Below, one piece after another: positions 17,392 to 26,405 of a DNA stretch of 46,555 nucleotides. The stretch is from Methylotenera sp. GTDB lineage: Bacteria > Pseudomonadota > Gammaproteobacteria > Burkholderiales > Burkholderiaceae_C. Within the stretch, counting starts at the first letter, position 1; each line of letters starts with the position of its first letter. The position numbers were made by a program, and so were the translations under genes. The notes under the pieces were generated by a model. It worked only from the letters and a program-made list of their open reading frames with translations, had not been told where the DNA came from and made no database searches. The stretch covers positions 1-46,555 of the forward strand of contig JAIPCJ010000014.1 in assembly GCA_021738245.1 (NCBI GenBank), read 5' to 3'.

Positions 17392-18303
17392 ATGCCTATC
17401 GACAACCCCGGCGCCGCCCGCGCTCTCGAGTTCCGACACCTGCGCTGTTTCATGGCGCTGGCGGAGGAACTGCATTTCGGCCGCGCCGCACAGCGGCTGG
17501 CGATGTCGCAGCCGCCGTTGTCCGTGGCGATCCAGCAGCTCGAAGCCAGCGTGGGCGCGCGGCTGTTTGACCGCGACAGCAAAGGCGTACGGCTCACCGC
17601 GGCCGGCCTCGCGTTCCAAGGTCATGCCGCGGGTCTGCTCGAGCGCGTGGAGGCGGCCTGCGCCCTGGCGCGGGAAGTCCAGGCGGGAGAAGTCGGGCGG
17701 CTGCGCGTGGGCTTTGTGGGCTCGACGCTCTACAACGGGCTGTCCACCTGGCTGCAGGCCTTCCAGGCCAGCTGGCCCCGGGTGGAGGTGGTGGTGGTGG
17801 AGCTGAACTCGCAGGATCAGATCGATGCGCTGCTGCAGGACGAACTCGACCTCGGCCTGGTGCATACCGACCGCCTGCCGCCGACGCTGCAGTGCCAGCC
17901 GCTCTACACCGAGCCCTTCCTGGCCTGCCTGCCCGCCGGGCATGCGCTGGCCGGCAGCACCGAACTGCCTCTGGCGGACCTCAGCGACCAGCCGTTCATC
18001 CTGTTTTCACGGCGCGGCTCGCCCGACTATCACGCGCGCATCGTCGACATCTGCCGTCAACAAGGCGGCTTTCACCCGCGCCTGCAACACGAGGGTCGAC
18101 ACTGGCTGTCGGTGGTGTCGCTGGTGGCGCAGGGCCTGGGGGTCAGCATCGTGCCGGCAGGCTTCCAGCGCGCCGGCATCCAGGGCGCGAGCTTTCGGCC
18201 GCTGGCAGATCGCATCGACGACTCAGCCGTCTTCGCAGCGTGGCGGCGAGATGGCGACCCCGTCCTGCGTCAGCGCTTGCTGGCCGCGCGGTTGAGCGCT
18301 TGA
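17392..18303 (+). CDS. LysR-family regulator, probable gcdH activator
   Basis: This 303-residue LysR-type regulator has an N-terminal winged helix-turn-helix (about 11-70, FRHLRCFMALAEELHFGRAA, QPPLSVAIQQLE, LFDR) and a C-terminal periplasmic-binding-like effector domain (about 95-300). The effector is probably glutarate, glutaryl-CoA or a related dicarboxylate, inferred only from its divergent position beside gcdH. The ATG at 17392 is chosen over an upstream in-frame start because LysR similarity begins shortly after it. Regulators of this type usually repress themselves and activate the neighbour through sites in the shared region. Confidence 0.85.
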   Translation: MPIDNPGAARALEFRHLRCFMALAEELHFGRAAQRLAMSQPPLSVAIQQLEASVGARLFDRDSKGVRLTAAGLAFQGHAAGLLERVEAACALAREVQAGEVGRLRVGFVGSTLYNGLSTWLQAFQASWPRVEVVVVELNSQDQIDALLQDELDLGLVHTDRLPPTLQCQPLYTEPFLACLPAGHALAGSTELPLADLSDQPFILFSRRGSPDYHARIVDICRQQGGFHPRLQHEGRHWLSVVSLVAQGLGVSIVPAGFQRAGIQGASFRPLADRIDDSAVFAAWRRDGDPVLRQRLLAARLSA

Positions 18304-18498
18304 CCGCCCCGGCCCTCGCGCGTCCATCCCTAAGCCGCGCCTGGCGAAGACTTCCCCGTGCGTTCTGCCCACTTCTGCTCACGCCGCGCCCCTGGCTGCA
18401 CTGCACTCACGTGCCGCGCCGCGCCACCATGCTTGAATGCGGGTTACCCCGAAGACGCCACCGTCCGCCCTGCGCGACGGGACTGCATGGAGACACCA

Positions 18499-19614
18499 AT
18501 GAACGCATTCCGGCCCCGCCAACTCCTCGCCACCGCCCTGCTGACCGCCGGGCTGCTCGGCACCGCCCAGGCCGACATCACCGTCGGGCAGACCGCCGGC
18601 ATCACCGGCGCCGTGGCCGGCAGCGTCAAGGAAGTGACGCAGGGCGCGCGCCTGTACTTCGACGCCGTCAATGCCGACGGCGGTGTGGGCGGCCAGAAGA
18701 TCACGCTGGTGTCACTGGACGACAAGTTCGATCCCAAGCTCGCCGCCGCCAATGCCAAGACCCTGATCGACCAGGGCGTGATCACCCTGTTCCTGAACCG
18801 CGGCACGCCGCACACCCAGGCCATCATGCCGCTGCTGGCCGAGCACAAGGTTCCGCTGGTGGCCCCCTCCACCGGCGCCATGGTGCTGCACAAGCCGGTC
18901 AACCCGTGGCTGTTCAACGTGCGCGCCACCTACCAGCGCGAAGCCGAGCGCGCCATCGAACACCTGAGCCTGATCGGCATCAACCGCATCGCCCTGGTGC
19001 AGGTGAACGACAGCTTTGGCGAAGACGCCGTGGCCGGTGCGCTGGCCGGTCTCGCCAAGACCAACAAGCAGCCGGTCGCGCACGAGAAGTTCGACCGGGC
19101 CAAGCCGGAGATGGCGCCGGTCATCACCAAGGCCCTGGCCGCGCAGCCGCAGGCGGTGCTGTTCATCGGCCCGGCCTCGGCCGTCGTCGAAGGCATGAAG
19201 GCGGTCCGCGCTGCCGGGTCGTCTGCCCAGATGGTCACGCTGTCCAACAACGCCTCCGCGGGCTTCATCAAGGACCTGGGCGATGCGGGCCACGGCGTCA
19301 TCGTGAGCCAGGTGTTCCCGTACGAACGCTCCATTGCCAAGCCCATCATCAAGGAGGCGCTGGAGCTGGCCCGCAAGGCCAATGCAGAACTGACGCCCAG
19401 CATGGTCGAAGGCTTCGTGGCCGCCAAGGTGCTGGTGGAAGGCCTCAAGCGTGCCGGCCCGAAGCCCACGCGCGACAGCCTGCGCAAGGCCCTGGAGGGA
19501 ATCGGCCGCTTTGACCTCGGCGGCATCGAGGTCGGGTACGGCCCGAACGACCACAGCGGCATGGACTATGTGGATCTGGCCATCATCGACCAGACCGGCA
19601 AGTTCCGCCGTTGA
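18499..19614 (+). CDS. ABC transporter substrate-binding protein (branched-chain amino acid type)
   Basis: This 371-residue protein of the Leu/Ile/Val-binding (Peripla_BP_6) family has a Sec signal peptide (about 1-24, ending AQA) and a mature domain starting DITVGQTAGITG. It should capture an amino acid or aromatic compound in the periplasm. The ATG at 18499 is chosen because GGAG lies 6-9 bases upstream and the signal peptide begins there. No permease or ATPase gene is adjacent, so it is an orphan receptor that must share a transporter encoded elsewhere. It precedes the kynurenine operon by 94 bases on the same strand; a ligand such as tryptophan or kynurenine is a suggestion from position only. 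Confidence 0.85.
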   Translation: MNAFRPRQLLATALLTAGLLGTAQADITVGQTAGITGAVAGSVKEVTQGARLYFDAVNADGGVGGQKITLVSLDDKFDPKLAAANAKTLIDQGVITLFLNRGTPHTQAIMPLLAEHKVPLVAPSTGAMVLHKPVNPWLFNVRATYQREAERAIEHLSLIGINRIALVQVNDSFGEDAVAGALAGLAKTNKQPVAHEKFDRAKPEMAPVITKALAAQPQAVLFIGPASAVVEGMKAVRAAGSSAQMVTLSNNASAGFIKDLGDAGHGVIVSQVFPYERSIAKPIIKEALELARKANAELTPSMVEGFVAAKVLVEGLKRAGPKPTRDSLRKALEGIGRFDLGGIEVGYGPNDHSGMDYVDLAIIDQTGKFRR

Positions 19615-19708
19615 CCGCCAGCCGTTGACGCGCGGGCGCACCGGCGGGGGGAGAGTTGGAATAAACCGACACCACGACCCCGCCGGCAACGCTAAGGTGC
19701 CGCCCGCC

Positions 19709-20344
19709 ATGCCTCACTCACGCCGCCTCTGGGACATCTCGCCCACGGTTTCGCCCGACGCTCCGATCTTTCCGGGTGACGAGCCCTACCAACTGCGCTG
19801 GACCGCGCAGCTGTCACCGGGCTGCCCCGTCAACCTCAGTGCCATCACGATGTCGCCCCACGTGGGCGCGCATGCCGATGCGCCGCTGCATTACGCCAAC
19901 GACGCGCCGGCCATCGCCGATGTGCCGCTGGACACCTACCTCGGCCGCTGCCGCGTCATTCACGCCCTCGGCGCCGCTCCCCTGATCACCGTCGACCACC
20001 TTCGCCACGCCGAGCATGACCTGCCGGCGCGGGTGCTGGTGCGCGTCTGTGAGCGCGCCGACACGGTGTGGAACCCCGCCTTCACCGCCTACGCGCCCGA
20101 GGCCGTGGCGTGGCTGGCCGAACGCGGGGTGCGCCTCATCGGCATCGACACGCCCAGCGTCGACCCGGCCGACTCCAAGGTGCTCGACAGCCACCAGCAA
20201 CTGCGCCGCCACGACCTGCGCGTGCTGGAGAACCTCGTGCTGGACGACGTGCCCGCCGGTGACTATGAATTGATCGCCCTGCCACTCAAACTCCAAGGCG
20301 CCTGCGCCAGCCCGGTGCGCGCCATCCTGAGGGAACTGCCATGA
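19709..20344 (+). CDS. kynB: Kynurenine formamidase (arylformamidase)
   Basis: This 211-residue enzyme hydrolyses N-formylkynurenine to kynurenine and formate, step two of tryptophan degradation. It has the bacterial cyclase-type metal motif HVGAHADAPLH (His51, His55, Asp57, His61), and the length fits the family. The ATG at 19709 starts the recognisable N-terminus (LWDISPTVSP). The stop codon overlaps the kynU start (ATGA, 20341-20344), so the two are translationally coupled. Confidence 0.93.
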   Translation: MPHSRRLWDISPTVSPDAPIFPGDEPYQLRWTAQLSPGCPVNLSAITMSPHVGAHADAPLHYANDAPAIADVPLDTYLGRCRVIHALGAAPLITVDHLRHAEHDLPARVLVRVCERADTVWNPAFTAYAPEAVAWLAERGVRLIGIDTPSVDPADSKVLDSHQQLRRHDLRVLENLVLDDVPAGDYELIALPLKLQGACASPVRAILRELP

Positions 20345-21594
20345 ATCTCGAAGACGCCCAGCGGCTCGACGCCGCCGATCCTCTGCGCAGCCTGCGCGAG
20401 TTCTTTCAGTTGCCCGAAGGCATCACCTACCTTGACGGCAACTCGCTCGGCGCGCTGCCCAAGGCCACGCCGGACCGCATCCAGAACGCGGTCAACCAGG
20501 AATGGGGCCAGGGCCTCATCAAGAGCTGGAACGCCGCGGGCTGGATTGATCTGCCGCGCCGCCTCGGTGACCGGCTCGCGCCGTGGCTGGGCGCCCGGCC
20601 GGGCGAGGTGCTGGTGGCCGACTCGACCTCGGTCAACCTCTACAAGGTGCTGCATGCCGCCCTGCAACTGCAACAGGGCCAGCGCCGCGTGATCGTCAGC
20701 GAGCGCAGCAATTTCCCGACCGACAACTACATCGCCCAGAGCGTGGCCCGAGCCCACGGCGGCGAACTGGTGCTGGCGGAAACGCCGGACGAGATCGCCG
20801 GCCTGATGGACGAGCGCTGTGCGGTGCTGATGCTGACCCACGTCAACTACCGCACCGGCCGCATGCACGACATGGGACTGCTGACGCGCTGGGCCCATCA
20901 GGCCGGCGCGCTGGCCGTGTGGGACCTGGCGCACAGCGCTGGCGCGGTGCCCATCGACTTGCTCGGCTGCGCGGCCGACTTCGCCATCGGCTGCGGCTAC
21001 AAGTACCTCAACGGCGGCCCGGGCGCGCCGGCATTCGTGTGGATGCACCCGCGCCACGAGGGCCAGGTCTGGCAGCCCCTGACCGGCTGGCTCGGCCATG
21101 CGCATCCGTTCGACTTCGACAGCGAATACCTGCCCGCACCGGGCATCCAGCAGTACCAGTGCGGCACGCCGCCGGTGCTGTCGATGACCGCGCTGGACAC
21201 CGCGCTGGATGTGTTCGACGCCGCCCAGAAGCTCGGCGGCATGAAGGCCCTGCGCGCCAAGTCGCTCGCGCTCACCGAGGCCTTCATCGACAGCGTGGAG
21301 GCCCGCGTGCCGGGTGCTGCGATCGCCACGCCGCGCGAGGCCACCCTGCGCGGCTCGCAGGTGTCGTTCTCGCTGCCCAAGGGGGTGGACGGCTACGCCG
21401 TGATGCAGGCGCTGATCGCCCAGGGCGTCATCGGTGACTTCCGCGCCGGCACGCCCGAGCTGCTGCGCTTCGGCTTTGCGCCGCTGTACAACGGCTTTGC
21501 CGACGTCGCCCGCGCCGTGGACGTGCTGGCCGGCATCGTGGCCATCGGCTCATGGAACGCGCCTCAGTTCACTTCCCGCGCCAAGGTGACCTGA
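20341..21594 (+). CDS. kynU: Kynureninase
   Basis: This 417-residue PLP enzyme cleaves kynurenine to anthranilate and alanine. The PLP-binding lysine is Lys221 in [15 protein letters not shown], and the N-terminal [11 protein letters not shown] (about 30-40) is typical of the family. It overlaps kynB by four bases and is followed by kynA after two bases, giving a compact kynBUA operon. Product anthranilate could enter tryptophan biosynthesis, degradation or quinolone-type products; none of those genes lies in the window. Confidence 0.94.
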   Translation: MNLEDAQRLDAADPLRSLREFFQLPEGITYLDGNSLGALPKATPDRIQNAVNQEWGQGLIKSWNAAGWIDLPRRLGDRLAPWLGARPGEVLVADSTSVNLYKVLHAALQLQQGQRRVIVSERSNFPTDNYIAQSVARAHGGELVLAETPDEIAGLMDERCAVLMLTHVNYRTGRMHDMGLLTRWAHQAGALAVWDLAHSAGAVPIDLLGCAADFAIGCGYKYLNGGPGAPAFVWMHPRHEGQVWQPLTGWLGHAHPFDFDSEYLPAPGIQQYQCGTPPVLSMTALDTALDVFDAAQKLGGMKALRAKSLALTEAFIDSVEARVPGAAIATPREATLRGSQVSFSLPKGVDGYAVMQALIAQGVIGDFRAGTPELLRFGFAPLYNGFADVARAVDVLAGIVAIGSWNAPQFTSRAKVT

Positions 21595-21596
21595 CC

Positions 21597-22427
21597 GTGA
21601 CGCAGCCGATCGAACATCACGGCGCGCAGCTCGATTTCTCGCGCGACATGAGCTATGGCGACTACCTCCAGCTCGACGCCATCCTGAACGCGCAAAAGCC
21701 GCTCTCGCCCGACCACAACGAGATGCTCTTCATCGTGCAGCACCAGACCTCGGAGCTGTGGATGAAGCTGATGCTGCACGAGTTGCAGGCCGCCGTGGCC
21801 AACGTGGCGCAGGACCGTCTACCCGAGGCCTTCAAGATGCTGGCGCGGGTGTCGCGCATCATGGAGCAGCTGGTGCACGCCTGGGATGTGCTGGCCACGA
21901 TGACACCGCCCGAGTACAGCGCGGTACGGCCCTACCTGGCCCAGAGCAGTGGCTTCCAGAGCGCGCAGTACCGCCGCATCGAGTTCATGCTGGGCAACAA
22001 GAACCGCGCCATGCTCAAGCCTCATGAGCACCGGCCGGAGCTGCTCGCGCAGGTGCAGGCGGCCTTCGAGGCCCCATCGCTCTACGACGAAGTGCTGCGC
22101 CTGATGGCCCGCCGCGGCATTGCGGTGCCAGGCGAACACCTGGCCCGTGACTGGACGCAGCCGCACACCGCCAGCGAGGGCGTGAAGGACGCCTGGCTGA
22201 CTGTCTACCGCAGCCCGCAGGCGCACTGGGACCTCTACCAGATGGGCGAGGAACTGGTCGACCTGGAAGACGCCTTCCGGCTTTGGCGCTTCCGCCATGT
22301 GACCACGGTGGAGCGTGTCATCGGCTTCAAGCGCGGCACGGGGGGGACGGGTGGCGTGAGCTATCTGCGCAAGATGCTGGATGTGGTGCTTTTTCCCGAA
22401 CTGTGGACGCTGCGCACCGATCTCTAG
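21597..22427 (+). CDS. kynA: Tryptophan 2,3-dioxygenase
   Basis: This 276-residue haem enzyme oxidises tryptophan to N-formylkynurenine, the first step of the pathway. The distal region has HQTSELW with His49, and the proximal haem ligand is His234 in [12 protein letters not shown]; the GTGGTGG loop follows. The start is read as the GTG at 21597, preceded by AAGGTGA; an in-frame ATG at 21552 would overlap kynU and remains possible. Gene order puts the first enzyme of the pathway last in the operon. Nothing in the sequence shows how the operon is regulated. Confidence 0.93.
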   Translation: MTQPIEHHGAQLDFSRDMSYGDYLQLDAILNAQKPLSPDHNEMLFIVQHQTSELWMKLMLHELQAAVANVAQDRLPEAFKMLARVSRIMEQLVHAWDVLATMTPPEYSAVRPYLAQSSGFQSAQYRRIEFMLGNKNRAMLKPHEHRPELLAQVQAAFEAPSLYDEVLRLMARRGIAVPGEHLARDWTQPHTASEGVKDAWLTVYRSPQAHWDLYQMGEELVDLEDAFRLWRFRHVTTVERVIGFKRGTGGTGGVSYLRKMLDVVLFPELWTLRTDL

Positions 22428-22522
22428 TGCAAGTTGGGGGTCTTCAGCCGCCAGCGCCTCCGGTCGAAACGGGCTGAAACCTAAAATCGGCGGTCCAAAC
22501 CAGCCGAGACAAGGTCCGCCCG

Positions 22523-24334
22523 ATGGACACCCGCACCTCTGAAACCCGCCTGCGCATCGACCGCCTGCGCGACGCCATGACAGCGCAGGGCGCGCACGCC
22601 GTGTTCGTGCCGTCCAGCGACCCGCATCTGTCTGAATACCTGCCTGACCGCTGGCAAGGCCGCCAGTACCTCTCGGGCTTCACCGGCTCGGTCGGCAGCC
22701 TGGTCGTCACGCAGGACCGTGCCGCCCTTTTCGCCGACAGCCGCTACTGGACGCAGGCCGAGGCGCAGATCGCCGGCAGCGGCATCCAGCTCGAGAAGAT
22801 GGCCACCGGCGCGTCGACCAACTACATCGACTGGATCGCGCAACAACTGCAGCCCGGCCAGGTGCTGGCGGTGGATGGGCAGGTGCTCGGCCTGTCGCTG
22901 GCCAACACACTGCGCGCCGCCATGAAGCGCGTCGGCGTGCAATTGCGCACCGACCTCGATCTGCTGCAGGCCGCCTGGGCCGACCGCCCGGGCCTGCCGA
23001 GCGAGCCGGTCTACGAGCACGCGGCGCCGCATGCGGTGGTCACCCGTGCGGACAAGCTCGCCCGCGTGCGCAAAGCCATGGCCAGTGTCGGCGCCACGCA
23101 CCACCTGGTGTCGACGGTCGATGACATCGCCTGGATGCTGAACCTGCGCGGCAGCGATGTCGAGTGCAACCCGGTCTTCATCGCCCACCTGCTGCTGGAC
23201 GCCAGCGCCGGCCGGCTGTTCATCGGCGAAGGCAAGGTGCCGCCCGACCTGGCCGCGCGGCTGGCCGCGGACGGCGTCACGCTGGTGCCCTATGCCCACA
23301 CCGCTGCGGCGCTGCAGGCGCTGCCGGCAACAGCCAAGCTGCTGATCGACCCACGCCGCGTGACGCTGGGCCTGCGCGAGGCCGTGCCAGCTGGGGTGCC
23401 GGTGGTCGAGCAGATCAACCCCAGCACCTTGCTCAAGAGCCGCAAGACTCCCGAAGAAGCCCGCTTCATCCGCGAAGCCATGGCCGAGGACGGCGCGGCC
23501 ATGTGCGAGTTCTATGCCGAGTTCGAGGCCTCCATCGCCCGCGGCGATACCTGGACCGAACTCGACATCGACACGCGGCTCACCGCCGCTCGGCGCCAGC
23601 GGGCTGGCTTCGTCGGGCTGTCGTTTTCGACGATTGCCGGCTGGATGGCCAACGGCGCCCTGCCCCACTACCGCGCCACGCCCGAGTCTTACGCGCGCAT
23701 CGAGGGCAACGGCCTGCTGCTGATCGACTCCGGCGGCCAGTACCCAGGCGGCACCACCGACATCACCCGCGTCTGGCCCATCGGCGAAGTGACCGCGCAG
23801 CAAAAGCGTGACTACACGCTGGTGCTCAAGGGGACGCTGGCGTTGTCGCGCACCCGCTTTCCGCGCGGCACGCTGAGCCCCATGCTGGACGCCATCGCCC
23901 GCGCGCCCCTGTGGGCCCATGGCCTGGACTACGGCCATGGCACCGGCCACGGCGTGGGCTACTTCCTGAACGTGCATGAGGGCCCGCAAAGCATCAGCAA
24001 GGCCATCCCCGAGCCGTCCATGGCCATGGAGCCCGGCATGATCACCTCGATCGAACCGGGCCTCTACCGCCCCGGGCTGTGGGGCGTGCGCATCGAGAAC
24101 CTGGTGCTCAATGTGGCCGTCGAGACGCCCGAGAAGAACGCCTTTGGCGAGATGCTCGAGTTCGAGACCCTCACGCTGTGCCCCATCGACACCCGCTGCA
24201 TCGACAAGGGCCTGCTGCAGGCCGACGAGGTGGCCTGGCTCAACGACTACCACGCCACGGTGCGCGAACGGCTGGCGCCCAAGGTCTCCGGTGCCGCCCT
24301 GGCCTGGTTGAACGAGCGCACTCAGCCCATCTGA
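22523..24334 (+). CDS. Aminopeptidase P family metallopeptidase (M24B)
   Basis: This 603-residue Xaa-Pro aminopeptidase has the three-domain layout of the longer aminopeptidase P group: two creatinase-like N-terminal domains (about 1-300), the pita-bread catalytic domain (about 310-535) and a short C-terminal extension. The five metal ligands are visible: Asp402, Asp413, His476, Glu511 and Glu525. It should remove N-terminal residues preceding proline in the cytoplasm using two manganese or zinc ions. It is about 160 residues longer than the classical E. coli PepP, so that symbol is not applied. Confidence 0.92.
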   Translation: MDTRTSETRLRIDRLRDAMTAQGAHAVFVPSSDPHLSEYLPDRWQGRQYLSGFTGSVGSLVVTQDRAALFADSRYWTQAEAQIAGSGIQLEKMATGASTNYIDWIAQQLQPGQVLAVDGQVLGLSLANTLRAAMKRVGVQLRTDLDLLQAAWADRPGLPSEPVYEHAAPHAVVTRADKLARVRKAMASVGATHHLVSTVDDIAWMLNLRGSDVECNPVFIAHLLLDASAGRLFIGEGKVPPDLAARLAADGVTLVPYAHTAAALQALPATAKLLIDPRRVTLGLREAVPAGVPVVEQINPSTLLKSRKTPEEARFIREAMAEDGAAMCEFYAEFEASIARGDTWTELDIDTRLTAARRQRAGFVGLSFSTIAGWMANGALPHYRATPESYARIEGNGLLLIDSGGQYPGGTTDITRVWPIGEVTAQQKRDYTLVLKGTLALSRTRFPRGTLSPMLDAIARAPLWAHGLDYGHGTGHGVGYFLNVHEGPQSISKAIPEPSMAMEPGMITSIEPGLYRPGLWGVRIENLVLNVAVETPEKNAFGEMLEFETLTLCPIDTRCIDKGLLQADEVAWLNDYHATVRERLAPKVSGAALAWLNERTQPI

Positions 24335-24391
24335 CCCACCCGGCTGCCGCGAGGCGGCGGCCTGCGTGGTCCGTGCAGGCACACTGGGGTC

Positions 24392-25486
24392 ATGGAAGAG
24401 ATCGAGATCGCCGTCATCGGCGCTGGCGTGGTCGGTTTGGCGGTGGCCCGCGCCCTGGCCGAGCAGGGCCGCGAAGTCATCCTGATCGAAAGCGCCGGTG
24501 CCTTCGGCACGGGCACCTCGTCGCGCAACAGCGAGGTTATCCACGCCGGGCTCTATTACCCGGCGGGCAGCCTCAAGGCGCGGCTGTGCGTGCGGGGCAA
24601 GGCCCTGCTCTACGACTACTGCGCCGAGCGCGGCATCGGGCACCGCCGCTGCGGCAAGCTGGTGGTCGCCACGCGAGAGGTCGATCTGCCTCGCCTGGCG
24701 CTGCTGGCAGCCCAGGGTGCCGCCAACGGCGTGGACGACCTGCAGCTGTTGACGCCAGACGAGATGCGCGCAAGGGAGCCTGCGCTGAATGCGGTCGGCG
24801 CCCTGCTTTCGCCCTCGAGTGGCATCGTCGACAGCCATGGGCTCATGACCTCGCTGCTGGGCGACGCCGAGCGCCACGGCGCCACGCTCGCCCTGGCCAG
24901 CCCGGTGACGGGGGGTGAACGTCTCGCCCAGGGTTGGCGACTGCGAATTGCCGATGACTTCGACCTCGCCGCCCGGCACGTGATCAACGCAGCCGGCCTG
25001 CATGCCTCGCAGCTTGCCGAGGCCCTGGGCGTGCCTGCACCGCAGACGCGCTATGCCCGCGGGCACTATTTCGCCTTGACCGGGCAAGCCCCCTTCCGGC
25101 ACCTGATCTACCCCCTGCCCGTGGACGGCGGGCTCGGGGTGCACCTCACCCTGGACCTGGGCGGGCAGGCGCGCTTCGGCCCCGACGTGCAATGGCTGGA
25201 CAACACCGACCCGGCCACGCTGGACTACACCGTCGACCCGGCTCTGGGCGCAACGTTCGAAACCGAGGTGCGTACCTATTGGCCAGGCCTGGCGCCCGGC
25301 GCCCTGCAGCCGGCCTACAGCGGCGTGCGCCCAAAGCTCAGCGGCCCGGGCGAGCCGGCCGCCGACTTCGTGATCGACCGCAGCCAGCCTGGCCTGGTCA
25401 ACCTGTTCGGCATCGAGTCGCCCGGGCTGACGGCGGCCCTGGCCATCGCTGAACACGTGGCGCTTGAGCTCGGGCCGCGCGGTTGA
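24392..25486 (+). CDS. FAD-dependent oxidoreductase, L-2-hydroxyglutarate oxidase-like
   Basis: This 364-residue DAO-family flavoprotein has an N-terminal FAD motif ([13 protein letters not shown], about 7-19), the [14 protein letters not shown] segment near 46-59 that is characteristic of L-2-hydroxyglutarate dehydrogenases, and a C-terminal [16 protein letters not shown]. It would oxidise L-2-hydroxyglutarate to 2-oxoglutarate, clearing a side product or completing a glutarate pathway that begins with CsiD. CsiD is not in the window. It starts 57 bases after the aminopeptidase gene. A role as a general amino- or hydroxy-acid oxidase cannot be ruled out. Confidence 0.8.
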   Translation: MEEIEIAVIGAGVVGLAVARALAEQGREVILIESAGAFGTGTSSRNSEVIHAGLYYPAGSLKARLCVRGKALLYDYCAERGIGHRRCGKLVVATREVDLPRLALLAAQGAANGVDDLQLLTPDEMRAREPALNAVGALLSPSSGIVDSHGLMTSLLGDAERHGATLALASPVTGGERLAQGWRLRIADDFDLAARHVINAAGLHASQLAEALGVPAPQTRYARGHYFALTGQAPFRHLIYPLPVDGGLGVHLTLDLGGQARFGPDVQWLDNTDPATLDYTVDPALGATFETEVRTYWPGLAPGALQPAYSGVRPKLSGPGEPAADFVIDRSQPGLVNLFGIESPGLTAALAIAEHVALELGPRG

Positions 25487-25496
25487 GTAGGCCGGA

Positions 25497-26228
25497 TCAG
25501 GCGGTGGTGCTCAGACCCGTCGTGTCTGATGCAGGCTGGAGCCAGTTCTTGCTGATCTGGTCGTAGAGCTTCTGCGCCAGCGCAGCGATTTCGGCATTGG
25601 CGCCCTGGCTGGCTTCGCTGCCGGCGCCTGCCTTGGCCAGTTCCTTCAGCTCGCCGGCCAGGCGCTCGATCTGCGACACGGTGCCATCCTGGTTGACGTC
25701 CAGCGGGTCGTAGGTCGTGGCCGCAGTCGACGACGTACTGCTGCTCGACGCACCCGTTGCTGCAGCGGGCGGCGGGCCGCCGGCACCCGGGGGAGGACCG
25801 CCCATGCGGCCGGTGCCCTGGCCCTGGTCCGGGCGACCGGCCTCAAACTCAGCGCGGGACAGCTGACCGTCGCCATCGGCATCGAGCAAGGCGAAGGCAT
25901 CCTCGTCATCGTTGGCCGCGCCGCGCTGCTGCGCGAATGCCATCGTCGAAGACGGCGGCGGCATCAGGTCGCGCATGCCCTGGCTGAGCTCGTCGCTCGA
26001 CAGGCTGCCGTCACCACTGCTGTCCATCTTCTTCAGCAGCTCGGCACTGTCGCCGGCCTGGCCCGCGTGTTCCAGCAGCGTGGCCAACTCGGTGGCATCG
26101 ATGCTGCCACTGCCGTCGCTGTCGACCTTGGCGAACAGGCGCGCTTCGTGCTCGGCCTTGCGGGCGGCACCGCTTTGTGAGGTGTCCCAGGCTCGGTTCA
26201 CACCGCCCAGGCCGCTGATCGTGCTCAT
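25497..26228 (-). CDS. Four-EF-hand calcium-binding protein
   Basis: This 243-residue protein carries four canonical EF-hand loops: residues 36-47 (DSDGSGSIDATE), 69-80 (DSSGDGSLSSDE), 116-127 (DADGDGQLSRAE) and 177-188 (DVNQDGTVSQIE). Loops three and four are split by a Gly/Pro- and Ser/Thr-rich linker (about 130-172). There is no signal peptide, so it is either a cytoplasmic calcium sensor or a substrate of a leaderless secretion route. The ATG at 26228 follows GGAG. Related EF-hand proteins occur in Xanthomonas and Burkholderiales, some as candidate effectors; that role is not shown here. Confidence 0.85.
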   Translation of the reverse strand: MSTISGLGGVNRAWDTSQSGAARKAEHEARLFAKVDSDGSGSIDATELATLLEHAGQAGDSAELLKKMDSSGDGSLSSDELSQGMRDLMPPPSSTMAFAQQRGAANDDEDAFALLDADGDGQLSRAEFEAGRPDQGQGTGRMGGPPPGAGGPPPAAATGASSSSTSSTAATTYDPLDVNQDGTVSQIERLAGELKELAKAGAGSEASQGANAEIAALAQKLYDQISKNWLQPASDTTGLSTTA

Positions 26229-26405
26229 GGCGACTCCTTCATGGATTGAGAGACCCCCGCGCCGTGCTGGCAACGGGTGACCTCATCTTTGAAGGGGGCC
26301 GTCAAGGCTTCTTATCGCCTGTGTGTCGAGCCCGACATAAAGCGGGTCTTGATCGCAAAGACTGACGGGCGATGCCAGCGCTATTCAGCCGATCAGGTCG
26401 CCAGG

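Noticed and set aside
22481-25456. A very long open frame on the minus strand opposite the aminopeptidase and oxidoreductase genes
   Set aside because: It is the antisense shadow of two clear genes in high-GC DNA, with low-complexity composition and no domain motifs.
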